This document shows positions 34,083 to 42,817 of a stretch of DNA of 64,000 nt, piece after piece (position 1 is the stretch's first letter; every line of letters starts with the position of its first letter). Source of the DNA: Thermomicrobium roseum DSM 5159 (GTDB lineage Bacteria; Chloroflexota; Chloroflexia; Thermomicrobiales; Thermomicrobiaceae). Made by a program: the position numbers and the translations under genes. The notes under the pieces were generated by a model. That model did no database searches and was not told the DNA's origin. It was given only the letters and a program-made list of their open reading frames with translations. The stretch is from assembly GCF_000021685.1 (NCBI RefSeq), contig NC_011959.1:1485704-1549703 (forward strand), written 5' to 3'.

Positions 34083-35270
34083 ATGCGGCGCTTTCTGAAG
34101 GCGCTCTTGATCGGAGCAGGTGGGCTCTTGGCGATCTGTGTGCTCATTGCCGTGTTGGTCTCGGGTGGCGGGCAAGGCGGGAGTACACCGACTCCTGCAG
34201 AGGCGAGCGGGCAGGTCGTGACGACGGCTGCGGCACCAGCGACGAGTCCGGTCGCACCGGGCGAGCGTGCCGCGACAGCGACGCCTGCGCCGCAGGCCAC
34301 GCCGACCCTCCCCTGGGGAACGAGCAAAGAGGATGTCCACGCCACGCTGGCCGAAGGGCAGACAGCCGAGCTCCGTGACGGCAAAATGGTCTATCGCCTC
34401 ACCATCGAACGGATCGTCGATGGCGCCACCTCGACGAATCCCCTTCAGCGCCCCAAAGAGGGGAACCGGTATTATCTTTTGGTCATTGTCGTCGAAAACG
34501 CCGGTGACCGGTCGTCATTCTTGACGGCGAGCAACTTCCAGCTGCGCACGACAGCCGGCTTCGACTACGAGCCGGTCTTCGCCCCAGTCGGCTTCACCGA
34601 AGGGGAAGGGCTGTCCCAAGAGGTCAGTCCCGGTGGAAAAGCGCGCGGGATCGTGGTCTTCGAGCTACCGGAGGGGGAACAGCCGCTCTTCCTGAAGTTC
34701 GATCCCAATCCCTTCACCTCTGCGGAACTGTACTTCGACACACCGAATGCGCTCGAACTCGTCCAGTCCGGCGCAGTGAGCCAGCCTACCCCGGCAGCCC
34801 CGGAGGGTACTCCGGGAGATCGAGCGGGAAAGAGCTGGGGAACCAGCAAGAACGACCGGCACGTTCCGCTGGCGCCCGGTCAGAGCGGCGCTATCGCGGA
34901 CGGTAAGCAGGTCTACCGAGTCACCATCGTCAACATCGTGGATGGCGCCACGTCCAGCAACATGTTCGTTCAGCCCAAGGAAGGGCAGAAGTTCTGGCTC
35001 GTCCAAGTCCTGTTCGAGAACGCCGGCACGAGCTCGATCAGTCTCTTCCCGACCAACTGGGCGCTGCGAACGCAGGACGGGTTCGACCACGAGGCCGAAA
35101 TCATGGTGACCGGCTTTGCGGAGGGCGAACTCCTCAGTGGCGAGGTCGGACCGGGTGGAAAGCTGCAAGGAATCGTCGTCTTCCAGATCCCGCAGGACGC
35201 CAAGCCGCTCTTTCTCAAGTTCGACCCGAATCCACTGACCAGTGCTGAGCTCTACTTCGACGCGCAATGA
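34083..35270 (+). CDS. Secreted/anchored protein with two DUF4352 domains
   Basis: 395 aa from ATG 34083 (AGGAGGTGGACG upstream). An N-terminal membrane anchor (ALLIGAGGLLAICVLIAVLVS) and a Thr/Pro/Ala-rich linker lead to two homologous beta-sandwich units of about 145 residues. Each starts WGTSKxD and holds YRLTIERIVDGATSTNPLQRPKEG / YRVTIVNIVDGATSSNMFVQPKEG, FDPNP(F/L)TSAELYFD. They arose by an internal duplication. DUF4352 proteins are extracellular and of unknown ligand. Confidence 0.82.
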   Translation: MRRFLKALLIGAGGLLAICVLIAVLVSGGGQGGSTPTPAEASGQVVTTAAAPATSPVAPGERAATATPAPQATPTLPWGTSKEDVHATLAEGQTAELRDGKMVYRLTIERIVDGATSTNPLQRPKEGNRYYLLVIVVENAGDRSSFLTASNFQLRTTAGFDYEPVFAPVGFTEGEGLSQEVSPGGKARGIVVFELPEGEQPLFLKFDPNPFTSAELYFDTPNALELVQSGAVSQPTPAAPEGTPGDRAGKSWGTSKNDRHVPLAPGQSGAIADGKQVYRVTIVNIVDGATSSNMFVQPKEGQKFWLVQVLFENAGTSSISLFPTNWALRTQDGFDHEAEIMVTGFAEGELLSGEVGPGGKLQGIVVFQIPQDAKPLFLKFDPNPLTSAELYFDAQ

Positions 35271-35279
35271 GTCGGTCAG

Positions 35280-35311
35280 GCGAGGGGCGAGTCGAGCGGC
35301 TCGCCCCTCGC
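35280..35311 (+). terminator. Hairpin after DUF4352 gene
   Basis: GCGAGGGGCGAG and CTCGCCCCTCGC pair over 12 bp around TCGAGCGG, ten bases after the stop. No T run follows. Confidence 0.45.
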
Positions 35312-35338
35312 GCATCGAACAGGAAATGGAGGACACTC

Positions 35339-35689
35339 GTGCGGATCGCGGGGCTCGTTTTCGGTCTGCTGGGCGGATTCCTCGGCGTGCTGGCCGGCCT
35401 GCTCGCGCTCGGCATCGGTGGGTTGGGCGCGGCCTTCTCCGCTGAAGGCACAGGAATGGTTCTCGGTGGCGGCTTAGGAGCCATCGTCGCCGCCGCAGTC
35501 GGTCTCGTCGGTGCAGTCGTCGTCCTGAGCCGTCCAGGCGCCAGCGCAGTTCTCCAGCTTCTGGCAGCATTGGCCGGCCTCATCGCCGTCTCGCTCTTCT
35601 GGATCCCGTCAGCACTGTTGTTCGCACTCGGCGCGCTCGCAGCGGCACTCAGTCGCCGCGGGCGCGCGAGCCGCCAACCCCGCGAATGA
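35339..35689 (+). CDS. Small Ala/Gly-rich membrane protein (DUF4064-like)
   Basis: 116 aa from GTG 35339 with GGAGG six bases upstream; an earlier ATG (35267) would include the 35280-35311 hairpin. Three to four hydrophobic segments (RIAGLVFGLLGGFLGVLAGLLALGIGG and others) and a basic tail. Function unknown. Confidence 0.7.
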   Translation: MRIAGLVFGLLGGFLGVLAGLLALGIGGLGAAFSAEGTGMVLGGGLGAIVAAAVGLVGAVVVLSRPGASAVLQLLAALAGLIAVSLFWIPSALLFALGALAAALSRRGRASRQPRE

Positions 35690-35733
35690 GCGCGCTACTG
35701 GTCCACTGTCGGAGCAGAAAGGAAGGGAGACCA

Positions 35734-35934
35734 TTGGCACGACGACGACGCCCACTTCCACCGCACCAACTCTTCGTCACACGGCGCAGTCGGACGCGAC
35801 CACGTCCGACCGAACCCGGCGACCAGGAAGGACAGGAGCAGCCTCGACCAGAAACACCGAAGGAGGAACCTTGTTCCGAACGCACGGCGCGCCCGACGAT
35901 CCCCCCGCCCCAGGGACTCCTCGCTGCCGATTGA
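35734..35934 (+). CDS. Possible small basic Pro/Arg-rich protein
   Basis: 66 aa from TTG 35734 with GGAAGGGAG upstream. It is rich in Arg, Pro and Glu (LARRRRPLPPHQLFVTRRSRTRPRP) and ends six bases before the stop of the convergent WYL gene. No family is recognised; it may be spurious. Confidence 0.35.
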   Translation: MARRRRPLPPHQLFVTRRSRTRPRPTEPGDQEGQEQPRPETPKEEPCSERTARPTIPPPQGLLAAD

Positions 35935-35939
35935 CCCAA

Positions 35940-36980
35940 CTAGCGCGCGGCCTCGGCAGTACCCAGCTGTCCTGTCTCTCGGACACCGTAGTGGCGGAGG
36001 ATACCGCGCGCTTGCGCGAGCACCTGCTCGCGAAGCGATTCTGGGCGGATCACGGTCACGTCGACGCCATAGTTGAGCACCCAGCGGACGAAATCGGGAG
36101 TCACTGGTATGCGCACCCGGAAACGGATGCGCCCATCGGGCAAGGGGTCGATCTCTTGGCTCGGATGCCACTCCTCTTCGGCGATCCAGGGGGCTGCCGT
36201 CTGCGAGAACTCGAGTTCGACCTCCTCGGTCGGGAGTTCGCTCGTTTGGAATACTCCCCAACTCTTGGTCAAGAACTCGCGCAGCGAGAAATCGGACCGG
36301 ACGCGAAACGGTACGCGGGTATCTCGGAGGTACTCGATGCGGTCCACCTTGAAGGTGCGAACATCGGATCGCAAGTGACACCAGCCGACCACGTACCACG
36401 AGCGGCCGAAGGGAAAGACGCAGTACGGATCGAAGCGACGACTCTCCGCCTGGTTCCCGCGTGACGCTGTCCGGTACGTCATCTCGACCGTGTGCTGCAG
36501 CGCCATCGCTTCCAACAGAGCGAACAAGCGCTTCCGTCGGTGCTCGTCCAATCGACTCGGTCGGCGTGCCTGGAGCGAATGCCCCAAGAGCGTCCGCATC
36601 TTGTCCGGCAGGATCGCCCGGAGTCGCTCGAGCGCCGCGCTCAGCTCTTGGGACGAGATACCCGGGATCATGTGCCCAGCTTCTGCTGCCAGGAGGAGCG
36701 CCAAAGCTTGAGGAAGCTCGAGCTGAAGCGAGGGAAGGCGCGGAACGGAGACCAGATAGTATCCGCCACCAGGAGCGCGCTCGATCGCCAGGCCAAGCCG
36801 CTCGCGGAGGAACTGGAGATCCTTGCCGATCTGTCGCTCGCTCACCTGGTACCGCGCCGCCAGCTCCCGGCGGGTATACCGCTTCGGAGCCTGAGCGAGC
36901 ATCACCAGAAGATCGACCAGTCGAGCGACTCGATCACCCTCGCCCAGGCGCTCGATGACTGCCGCTCCACTGCCCACCAT
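35940..36980 (-). CDS. WYL-domain transcriptional regulator
   Basis: 346 aa. N-terminal HTH (RYTRRELAARYQVSERQIGKDLQFLRERLGLAIERAPGGGYYL), a helical linker, a WYL domain (VEMTYRTASRGNQAESRRFDPYCVFPFGRSWYVVGWCH, KVDRIEYLRDT) and a C-terminal WCX extension. WYL domains bind nucleic acid or small ligands. A TATACT -10 (37008-37013) lies 28 bases before the start. Confidence 0.9.
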   Translation of the reverse strand: MVGSGAAVIERLGEGDRVARLVDLLVMLAQAPKRYTRRELAARYQVSERQIGKDLQFLRERLGLAIERAPGGGYYLVSVPRLPSLQLELPQALALLLAAEAGHMIPGISSQELSAALERLRAILPDKMRTLLGHSLQARRPSRLDEHRRKRLFALLEAMALQHTVEMTYRTASRGNQAESRRFDPYCVFPFGRSWYVVGWCHLRSDVRTFKVDRIEYLRDTRVPFRVRSDFSLREFLTKSWGVFQTSELPTEEVELEFSQTAAPWIAEEEWHPSQEIDPLPDGRIRFRVRIPVTPDFVRWVLNYGVDVTVIRPESLREQVLAQARGILRHYGVRETGQLGTAEAAR

Positions 36981-37007
36981 GAGCCCACCCTTTCGGTCGA
37001 TAGCTCC

Positions 37008-37013
37008 AGTATA
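37008..37013 (-). promoter_or_regulatory. Putative -10 of the WYL regulator gene
   Basis: Minus-strand TATACT 28 bases before the start codon; a poor -35 (TTCGAA) lies 16 bases upstream. Confidence 0.45.
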
Positions 37014-37096
37014 CGAGAAGCGGCTCGTGTTCGAAAAGAGCGACCGGTATCCTTGCCAGCGGAGGTCGAGTGCGACCGGAGGACGCGACAGGCCGA

Positions 37097-37897
37097 ATGA
37101 CCGAGATGCTGGGAGCTACCGGCTGGAAACTACGCCGCGTGCTTATCCTCGGCCTGCCGGTGCACGACGTCACGCTCGCGGAAGCAGTTCAGCTCATCCT
37201 AGCCTGGAGCCGGGAGGCGAGTGACCTGCAGCAGGTGATCACGCTCAATCCGGAGATGGTGATGGCCGCTCGCCGCGACCCGGCCTTTCGAGCCGTCGTC
37301 GAACGGGCGGCACTGGTGACACCGGATGGAATCGGCCTGATCCTGGCGGCCCACTGGCGTGGGACACCGCTCCGTGGGCGGGTGACCGGCGTGGACCTCG
37401 TCGAAGCGTTGGCCCGGACCGAAGTCCGCCTCTTTTTTCTCGGTGCAGCGCCCGGAGTTGCCGAGCGTGCGGCAGCGGTGCTGGCTCGCTCGGCTGGAGC
37501 GACCATCGTCGGTACCTGGGCTGGCTCGCCGCGCCCTGAAGATGCCCCCGAGACGCTCGCTCGCATCGCGGCTGCTCGCCCGGACGTCCTCTGTGTCGCG
37601 TACGGGGCGCCGGCCCAGGACTGCTGGATCGCTCGGCACCGCACGGAACTGACTGCTGCGGGCGTGCGGGTCGCCCTCGGGGTGGGCGGAACCTTCGACT
37701 ACCTCGCCGGCATCGTCCCGCGTCCCCCGCGCATCGTTCGGCACCTCGGCTTGGAATGGTTGTATCGTTTGCTACGGCAGCCGTGGCGGTGGCGACGGCA
37801 GCTGGTATTGCCGCATTTCGCGCTCCTTGCCCTCGCCGATGGACTGGCGAATCGGCTTGCCGGCAGGGAGCATGACGAACCGGAGGCCATACCGTGA
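37097..37897 (+). CDS. WecG/TagA/CpsF-family glycosyltransferase
   Basis: 266 aa from ATG 37097. The family core includes VITLNPEMVMAARRDPAFRAVVERAALVTPDGIGLILAA with the TPDG aspartate, GRVTGVDLVEAL, LFFLGAAPGVAERAA, VAYGAPAQDCWIARH and GVGGTFDYLAG. The enzymes move ManNAc(A) to lipid-linked GlcNAc in envelope polymers. The first gene of a three-gene operon. Confidence 0.93.
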   Translation: MTEMLGATGWKLRRVLILGLPVHDVTLAEAVQLILAWSREASDLQQVITLNPEMVMAARRDPAFRAVVERAALVTPDGIGLILAAHWRGTPLRGRVTGVDLVEALARTEVRLFFLGAAPGVAERAAAVLARSAGATIVGTWAGSPRPEDAPETLARIAAARPDVLCVAYGAPAQDCWIARHRTELTAAGVRVALGVGGTFDYLAGIVPRPPRIVRHLGLEWLYRLLRQPWRWRRQLVLPHFALLALADGLANRLAGREHDEPEAIP

Positions 37898-38445
37898 CCA
37901 GCGTGCTCGACGAGCGATCCTGTCCGCGTCACCCCGGCACCACGACTCGTCTCCGCTGCAGCAAGTGCGGGACACCGATCTGTCCCCGCTGCATGGTCGA
38001 AACGCCGGTCGGATACCGCTGCCCAGCTTGTGCCGGTCTCTCTGGTGGTGCATGGGGTGACCTGCCTGGTTCGCTCCTGGTACGGGCGGCGGCAGCCGGG
38101 CTCCTGGTCGCCTTCGTCGTCGGTTGGCTCTGGAGTCGCATTCCGGAGTGGCAATTCTACCTGGCGCTCCTCCTCGGCTTCGGTGTCGCCGAAGCGATGG
38201 CCGCGGCGGCCCGCTTGCGGCGTGGGCTGGCCCTCCAAGTACTGGGGATCGCGGGCGTCGCAGTCGGGCTCGTCATCTCGCGCCTGCTCTTGCTCGCCGA
38301 ACTCGGCCCCGAGACGCCAGCGCTTCCGAGCCGACTGAGCGATCCCCGCTTCATCGCTGCCCTCCAGCTCCGGCCCATCCCTGACCTCCTATTCGCCGCA
38401 CTCGCGCTTCTCATCCCGTTCGTTCGCTTCCGGGGAGCACGATGA
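37894..38445 (+). CDS. B-box-type zinc finger membrane protein
   Basis: 183 aa. GTGA overlap with the preceding gene. The first 45 residues are a zinc finger (CPRHPGTTTRLRCSKCGTPICPRCMVETPVGYRCPAC); four or so membrane helices follow. The layout matches bacterial membrane proteins with a B-box-like finger; the function is unknown. Confidence 0.8.
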   Translation: MTSVLDERSCPRHPGTTTRLRCSKCGTPICPRCMVETPVGYRCPACAGLSGGAWGDLPGSLLVRAAAAGLLVAFVVGWLWSRIPEWQFYLALLLGFGVAEAMAAAARLRRGLALQVLGIAGVAVGLVISRLLLLAELGPETPALPSRLSDPRFIAALQLRPIPDLLFAALALLIPFVRFRGAR

Positions 38446-39461
38446 GCGAACTGCGCCGACGCCTGCTGCGCATCCTCGACGACGTGAAGACCAAGCGTTT
38501 CCTGGTCGTCGGCGACTTGTATCTCGATCGCTATATCTTCGGCGAACCAACGCGCATCTCGCGGGAAGCACCGGTTCTCGTCCTTGAGGAGCGGCAGATC
38601 GCGCATCGGCCAGGCGGCGGGGCAGCACCCGGGCTCGCGTTGGTCGCCTTGGGTGCCACCGTCCAGCAAGCGGGCGTGATCGGTGATGATCCGGAAGGCG
38701 CGCTCTTGCGCCAGCTGCTTGTCGAGCAGGCCGTCGGGGTGGACAGCATCGTCGTCGATCCGACGCGCCCGACGACCGTCAAGACCCGCATCGTCGCCAC
38801 CGGGCCGTACAACGTCCTCCCGCAGCAGTTAGTCCGCGTGGACCGTCAGGTGCGTCGGACTCTGCGCCAGACTGAGGAGGAGCAGCTCGTCTCCGCGATC
38901 GCCAGGGCTGCACCCCACGTGGACGCCATCGTCCTCTCCGATTACCGGAGCGGTGTGCTGACTTCCCGCGTCATCGCGACGGCTCTGGCATCCGGCAAGC
39001 TGACCGCAGTCGATTCGCAAGGGCGCCTCGATGCCTTCCGACAGGCGACGGTGATCAAGTGCAACCGCGCCGAGGCGGAGCGTTTCCTCGAACGCTCGCT
39101 CGCCGAGCGGGCGGAACGGGTCCGGACGCTGCCGGTGCTCTGGCGGGAACTCGCCTGCGAGGTGCTCGTCGTGACGCTGGGCGGCGACGGTGCTGCACTC
39201 GTCACTGCCGAGGGGTATCGCGAGTTCCCGCCGCCAGCAGTCCGGACGGTCTTCGATGTCACCGGTGCGGGCGATACCGTTCTGGCCGTCCTCGCGGGTG
39301 CTCTGGCCTGCGCGGCGACACCGATCGAGGCGCTCGCACTGGCTCAGCTCGCGGCCAGCATCGTGATCGGCAAGTTCGGGAATGCCCAGGCGACCACCGA
39401 GGAACTCCGGAGCGCCCTCGAGCGCGATGACCTCGTGGAATTGCCGGAGTCGGAGCGCTAG
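38442..39461 (+). CDS. PfkB-family kinase, RfaE/HldE kinase-domain-like
   Basis: 339 aa, ATGA overlap. The N-terminal sugar region (RFLVVGDLYLDRYIFGEPTRISREAPVLVLEE) and the C-terminal ATP/anion site TVFDVTGAGDTVLAVLAGAL are RfaE-like. The usual PGGAANVA sugar-binding loop reads PGGGAAPGL. It probably makes a sugar 1-phosphate for an envelope glycan; the nucleotidyltransferase half of HldE is absent. Its stop overlaps that of the convergent ABC transporter gene. Confidence 0.85.
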   Translation: MSELRRRLLRILDDVKTKRFLVVGDLYLDRYIFGEPTRISREAPVLVLEERQIAHRPGGGAAPGLALVALGATVQQAGVIGDDPEGALLRQLLVEQAVGVDSIVVDPTRPTTVKTRIVATGPYNVLPQQLVRVDRQVRRTLRQTEEEQLVSAIARAAPHVDAIVLSDYRSGVLTSRVIATALASGKLTAVDSQGRLDAFRQATVIKCNRAEAERFLERSLAERAERVRTLPVLWRELACEVLVVTLGGDGAALVTAEGYREFPPPAVRTVFDVTGAGDTVLAVLAGALACAATPIEALALAQLAASIVIGKFGNAQATTEELRSALERDDLVELPESER

Positions 39462-41350
39462 GCTGCCGGCTCGACCGCGAACTGCAGACGGTACAGACGC
39501 GCGTAGAGTCCACCCTGTGCTAGAAGCTCGTGGTGCGTTCCCTGCTCGACGATCTGACCACCCTCCATGACGAGGATACGATCCGCCGCCAGGATCGTGG
39601 AAAGTCGGTGGGCGATCACCAACGTGGTCCGGCCACGCATCAGTGTCGCGAGCGCTTCTTGGATGAGGCGCTCCGATTCGGAATCGAGCGAGGAAGTCGC
39701 CTCGTCGAGCACGAGAACGGGTGGATCGGCCAAGAAGAGGCGTGCCAGGGCGAGGCGCTGCTTTTCTCCACCAGAGAGGCGATACCCTCGCTCGCCGACG
39801 ACCGTTTGGTACCCCTGCGGGAGCTGGGTGATCCGCTCGTGGATCTGCGCGGCCCGCGCAGCAGCCTCGAGCTCTGCCTGTGTCGCTTCCGGCCGCGCGT
39901 AGCGCAGGTTCGCGGCAACGGTATCGTGGAAGAGATACGGCTCCTGCGTCACCATCCCGATGGCCCGAGCCAATGTGTCGAGCGAGAGATCGCGGAGATC
40001 GTAACCATCGAGCGTGATCCGGCCCCGGGTCGGATCGAACAACCTGGCGAGAAGATAGGTGACAGTCGTCTTGCCGGCGCCGCTCGGGCCAACCAGGGCC
40101 ACCAGCTGACCCGGCTCGACCCGGAAGGAAACACGAGCAAGAGCCCAATAGCGCAGCGACTCGTTCCACTTGTCCTCGCGCCCCGCCAGGGGAAGGGGCT
40201 CGCCAGCCTCGCTGGATTCGGCCAAATAAGTGAACCAAACGTCCTCGAACGCGATCGCACCACGCGGGCGCTCGATGCGGACAGCGTTCTCGCGCTCGCG
40301 GATCTCGATCGGTCGATCGAGCAGCTGATAGATCCGCTCGAAACTGACGAGCGAGGTCGCGAGATCGACGTGGGTGTTGAGCAGCGCGGTCACTGGCCCA
40401 TAGAGCCGTGCCAGATACACGATGAACGCCACCAACTCACCGGTCGTCAGCCCACCGCGGAGCGCCAGCACCCCTCCGGACCAGGTCACGACAGCTGTGC
40501 CGACCGCTGCGGTCATCCCGTAGAACACCATGAGCCAGCGTCCCGCGACAGCCAGCTCGATGCCGATGTCGCGCACGGCAGCCGCTCTCTCGCGGAACCG
40601 TGCCACCTCATCGGCGCGGCGGCCGAACAACTTGACCAGCAATGCCCCACTCACGCCGAGCGTTTCGGTGAGTTGCGCCGTCATCGCGGCATTCCGCTCC
40701 ATCTGTGCCCGCGTCAATGCACGCAAACGATTCCCGAAACGACGGGTAGGCAAGACGAGCGCCGGAAAAACGAGAAAGGCCAAGAGTGTCAAGCGCCAGT
40801 CCATGGCCAGCATCATGGCGAGCGAGACGGCGATCACGGCGACATTGCTCACCAAGTTGGTCACGGTACTCGTCACCGCACGCTGGGCAGCGACGACATC
40901 GTTGGTGAGACGCGAGACGAGTTCGCCAGCCTTGACTCCGGTGAAGAACCGAAAGCCTTGCTGCAAGAGACGCTCGTAAAGGGCAGCACGCAGGTCAAAG
41001 ATGATTCCTTCCCCGACGCGCGCGCTCAGCTGGCGTTGCCACACACCGATGAGGCCACCGAGGAGCGGCAACGCCACCATCCCGATACTGAGCAGCGTGA
41101 GCAAGAGGAGGTCACCCGATCGCCCAGGAGCCGGGAGGGCACGATCGACGAGGACACGCACGAGTTGCGGCTGGAGCGCCTCAGTGACCGAGGTCAGCAG
41201 GATCGCCAGCACCATGAGCCCGATCGACCAACGATAGGGAAGAGCCGATTGCAGAACGCGCCGGAGGAGCGCACGGTCGAGCGACACCCGCCGCTCCGCC
41301 TCGGGACCGCGCCAGAATCCATGCCACATCGGAGGTGGAACACCGAGCAT
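39458..41350 (-). CDS. ABC transporter, fused permease-ATPase (MsbA/MDR type)
   Basis: 630 aa. Six-helix ABC exporter domain with the coupling-helix region, then NBD: Walker A GPSGAGKTT, Q-loop in MVTQEPYLF, signature LSGGEKQRLALARL, Walker B VLVLDEATSSLDSE and switch IAHRLSTI. Active as a homodimer or with a second half; exports lipid or drug. ATG 41350 is the start used. Confidence 0.95.
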   Translation of the reverse strand: MLGVPPPMWHGFWRGPEAERRVSLDRALLRRVLQSALPYRWSIGLMVLAILLTSVTEALQPQLVRVLVDRALPAPGRSGDLLLLTLLSIGMVALPLLGGLIGVWQRQLSARVGEGIIFDLRAALYERLLQQGFRFFTGVKAGELVSRLTNDVVAAQRAVTSTVTNLVSNVAVIAVSLAMMLAMDWRLTLLAFLVFPALVLPTRRFGNRLRALTRAQMERNAAMTAQLTETLGVSGALLVKLFGRRADEVARFRERAAAVRDIGIELAVAGRWLMVFYGMTAAVGTAVVTWSGGVLALRGGLTTGELVAFIVYLARLYGPVTALLNTHVDLATSLVSFERIYQLLDRPIEIRERENAVRIERPRGAIAFEDVWFTYLAESSEAGEPLPLAGREDKWNESLRYWALARVSFRVEPGQLVALVGPSGAGKTTVTYLLARLFDPTRGRITLDGYDLRDLSLDTLARAIGMVTQEPYLFHDTVAANLRYARPEATQAELEAAARAAQIHERITQLPQGYQTVVGERGYRLSGGEKQRLALARLFLADPPVLVLDEATSSLDSESERLIQEALATLMRGRTTLVIAHRLSTILAADRILVMEGGQIVEQGTHHELLAQGGLYARLYRLQFAVEPAA

Positions 41351-41391
41351 CCGTCACCAGCCAGGAGTAAGGTCGTGCGAGGGAGAAGAAA

Positions 41392-41413
41392 CCGGCTGGA
41401 GCATCCCAGCCGG
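41392..41413 (-). terminator. Rho-independent terminator
   Basis: CCGGCTGG and CCAGCCGG (8 bp, 6-base loop) followed on the minus strand by TTTCTTCTCCC. It lies 30 bases after the stop of the 61-aa gene. Confidence 0.6.
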
Positions 41414-41442
41414 CGATCAGCTTCTGACTGTCCGAGACCGGG

Positions 41443-41628
41443 TCATCCGAAGAGACCGACGACAATCATGATCACGGCCATCACCACGATGACCGCGATC
41501 GCGATCCACCCGATCGCTGCCAAGCGCGGGAGCCCCAGTCGTCGCGCACGTACCGCTCCGGGGACACTCCACAGCGCAGCGAACAGCGCCAGGATCCCCA
41601 TGGAAACCATCGCCGGATTGTCCGCCAT
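41443..41628 (-). CDS. 61-aa two-helix membrane protein
   Basis: ATG 41628 with GGGAGGAG upstream. Two hydrophobic segments (VSMGILALFAALWSVPG and AAIGWIAIAVIVVMAVIMIVVGLFG) joined by a basic loop. Its own terminator follows. Function unknown. Confidence 0.65.
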   Translation of the reverse strand: MADNPAMVSMGILALFAALWSVPGAVRARRLGLPRLAAIGWIAIAVIVVMAVIMIVVGLFG

Positions 41629-41696
41629 GACCGTGCTTCTCCTCCCGTCCGCGGCCACAACGCCCGTTTTATCCTACCGCAGCGTCTCCCAGATCG

Positions 41697-42659
41697 TCAC
41701 CCGCTCCAGCCGAAGCGCCGGTCGAGCGCCGCCAGCACAGCGGCGAGTTCCGCTTCCTCGGCCAGGTGGTCGGCGACTGGGATGAGCATCGTCAACAACT
41801 CGTCGATACCGCCCTCGAGCAGTTGCGCCAGCCGTTCTCCCACCGTGTCGCGGTCACCCCACACCACCAGATGGTCGAGCAGAGCATCGCTCGGAGTACC
41901 GTTTTCCAGCGGGAACCCGGCCGTCTCGAACATTTGGGCATAGAAAGGCATGCGCCCATAGAGACCGACGACTGGTCGTGCCTTCTCACGCATGACCGCG
42001 ACATCGGTCGTCATGACCACCGGTACCTGCACCACGAGACGGGGCCGGCGGGTGCGCCCGGCAGCTCGGGCCCCGTTCTCCAGCGCCGGAACCGCACGCT
42101 CGTGGATGTAACTGGGTGGGCACATCCAGGAGATCACGCCGTCGGCGATTTCGCCGGCCAACTGGAACGCTTTCGGGCGCAGTGCGGAGGTGTAGATCGG
42201 CACCGGTGCCGTCTCCGGGAGGCGCTGGCGGACCCGGAAAAATTCGCCTTGAAAGTCGATCTGCCCGTCCCAGAGGAGACCGCGCACGATCGTCACATAC
42301 TCCCGCAGGTGCGCCAGGGGACGCTCCATCGGGATACCGAGCGAGCCTTCGATGATCGGCCGATGGCTCGGCCCGAGTCCCAGGCGAATCCGGCCTGGCG
42401 CCAACTGATGCACGGCGAGTGTCTGCTGCGCCGTCACGAACGGGTGGCGAGGATAGGTCGGGATGATTCCCGTACCCAGGATGATCCGCTCGGACCGCAC
42501 TGCGGCGGCCGCGTAGACGGTCAAGGCATCGATCGTCCGGCCACCGGTCACGGTCCAGATGGCAGGTACTCCGGCTGCCTCCAAGCGCTGGATCGCGGCG
42601 AGAGCACCGACAGCATTGTTGCGATCAGGCTGGTCGATGGCGACGCGCGGCCACGGCAT
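41697..42659 (-). CDS. Luciferase-like (LLM) F420/flavin-dependent oxidoreductase
   Basis: 320 aa from ATG 42659 (GGGAGG upstream). TIM-barrel LLM enzyme: WTVTGGRTIDALTVYAAAAVRSERIILGTGIIP, PGRIRLGLGPSH, YTSALRPKAFQLAGEIADGVI. The TGIIPTYPRHP segment fits the F420-dependent group such as methylenetetrahydromethanopterin-reductase-like proteins. The substrate is unknown. Confidence 0.9.
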   Translation of the reverse strand: MPWPRVAIDQPDRNNAVGALAAIQRLEAAGVPAIWTVTGGRTIDALTVYAAAAVRSERIILGTGIIPTYPRHPFVTAQQTLAVHQLAPGRIRLGLGPSHRPIIEGSLGIPMERPLAHLREYVTIVRGLLWDGQIDFQGEFFRVRQRLPETAPVPIYTSALRPKAFQLAGEIADGVISWMCPPSYIHERAVPALENGARAAGRTRRPRLVVQVPVVMTTDVAVMREKARPVVGLYGRMPFYAQMFETAGFPLENGTPSDALLDHLVVWGDRDTVGERLAQLLEGGIDELLTMLIPVADHLAEEAELAAVLAALDRRFGWSG

Positions 42660-42712
42660 CCTGCTCTGCCTCCCTTCGTGGGACGACCTCTCCCGCACGA
42701 GTTGTCCGCGCC

Positions 42713-42721
42713 AGTCTAGCA
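42713..42721 (-). promoter_or_regulatory. Extended -10 element of the LLM gene
   Basis: Minus-strand TGC then TAGACT, about 55 bases before the start codon. Confidence 0.4.
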
Positions 42722-42817
42722 TGACTGTGCGAGGACGGCACTTGCGTGGTGACGGTTGCTTTGCCATGATGGCCGCTGGACATGCAGTGCCGGGACCGGA
42801 TGGGAGGGGACAGTCCG

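Noticed and set aside
39530..41785. 751-codon open frame antisense to the ABC transporter
   Set aside because: Composition is that of a shadow of the real gene; no domain is visible.
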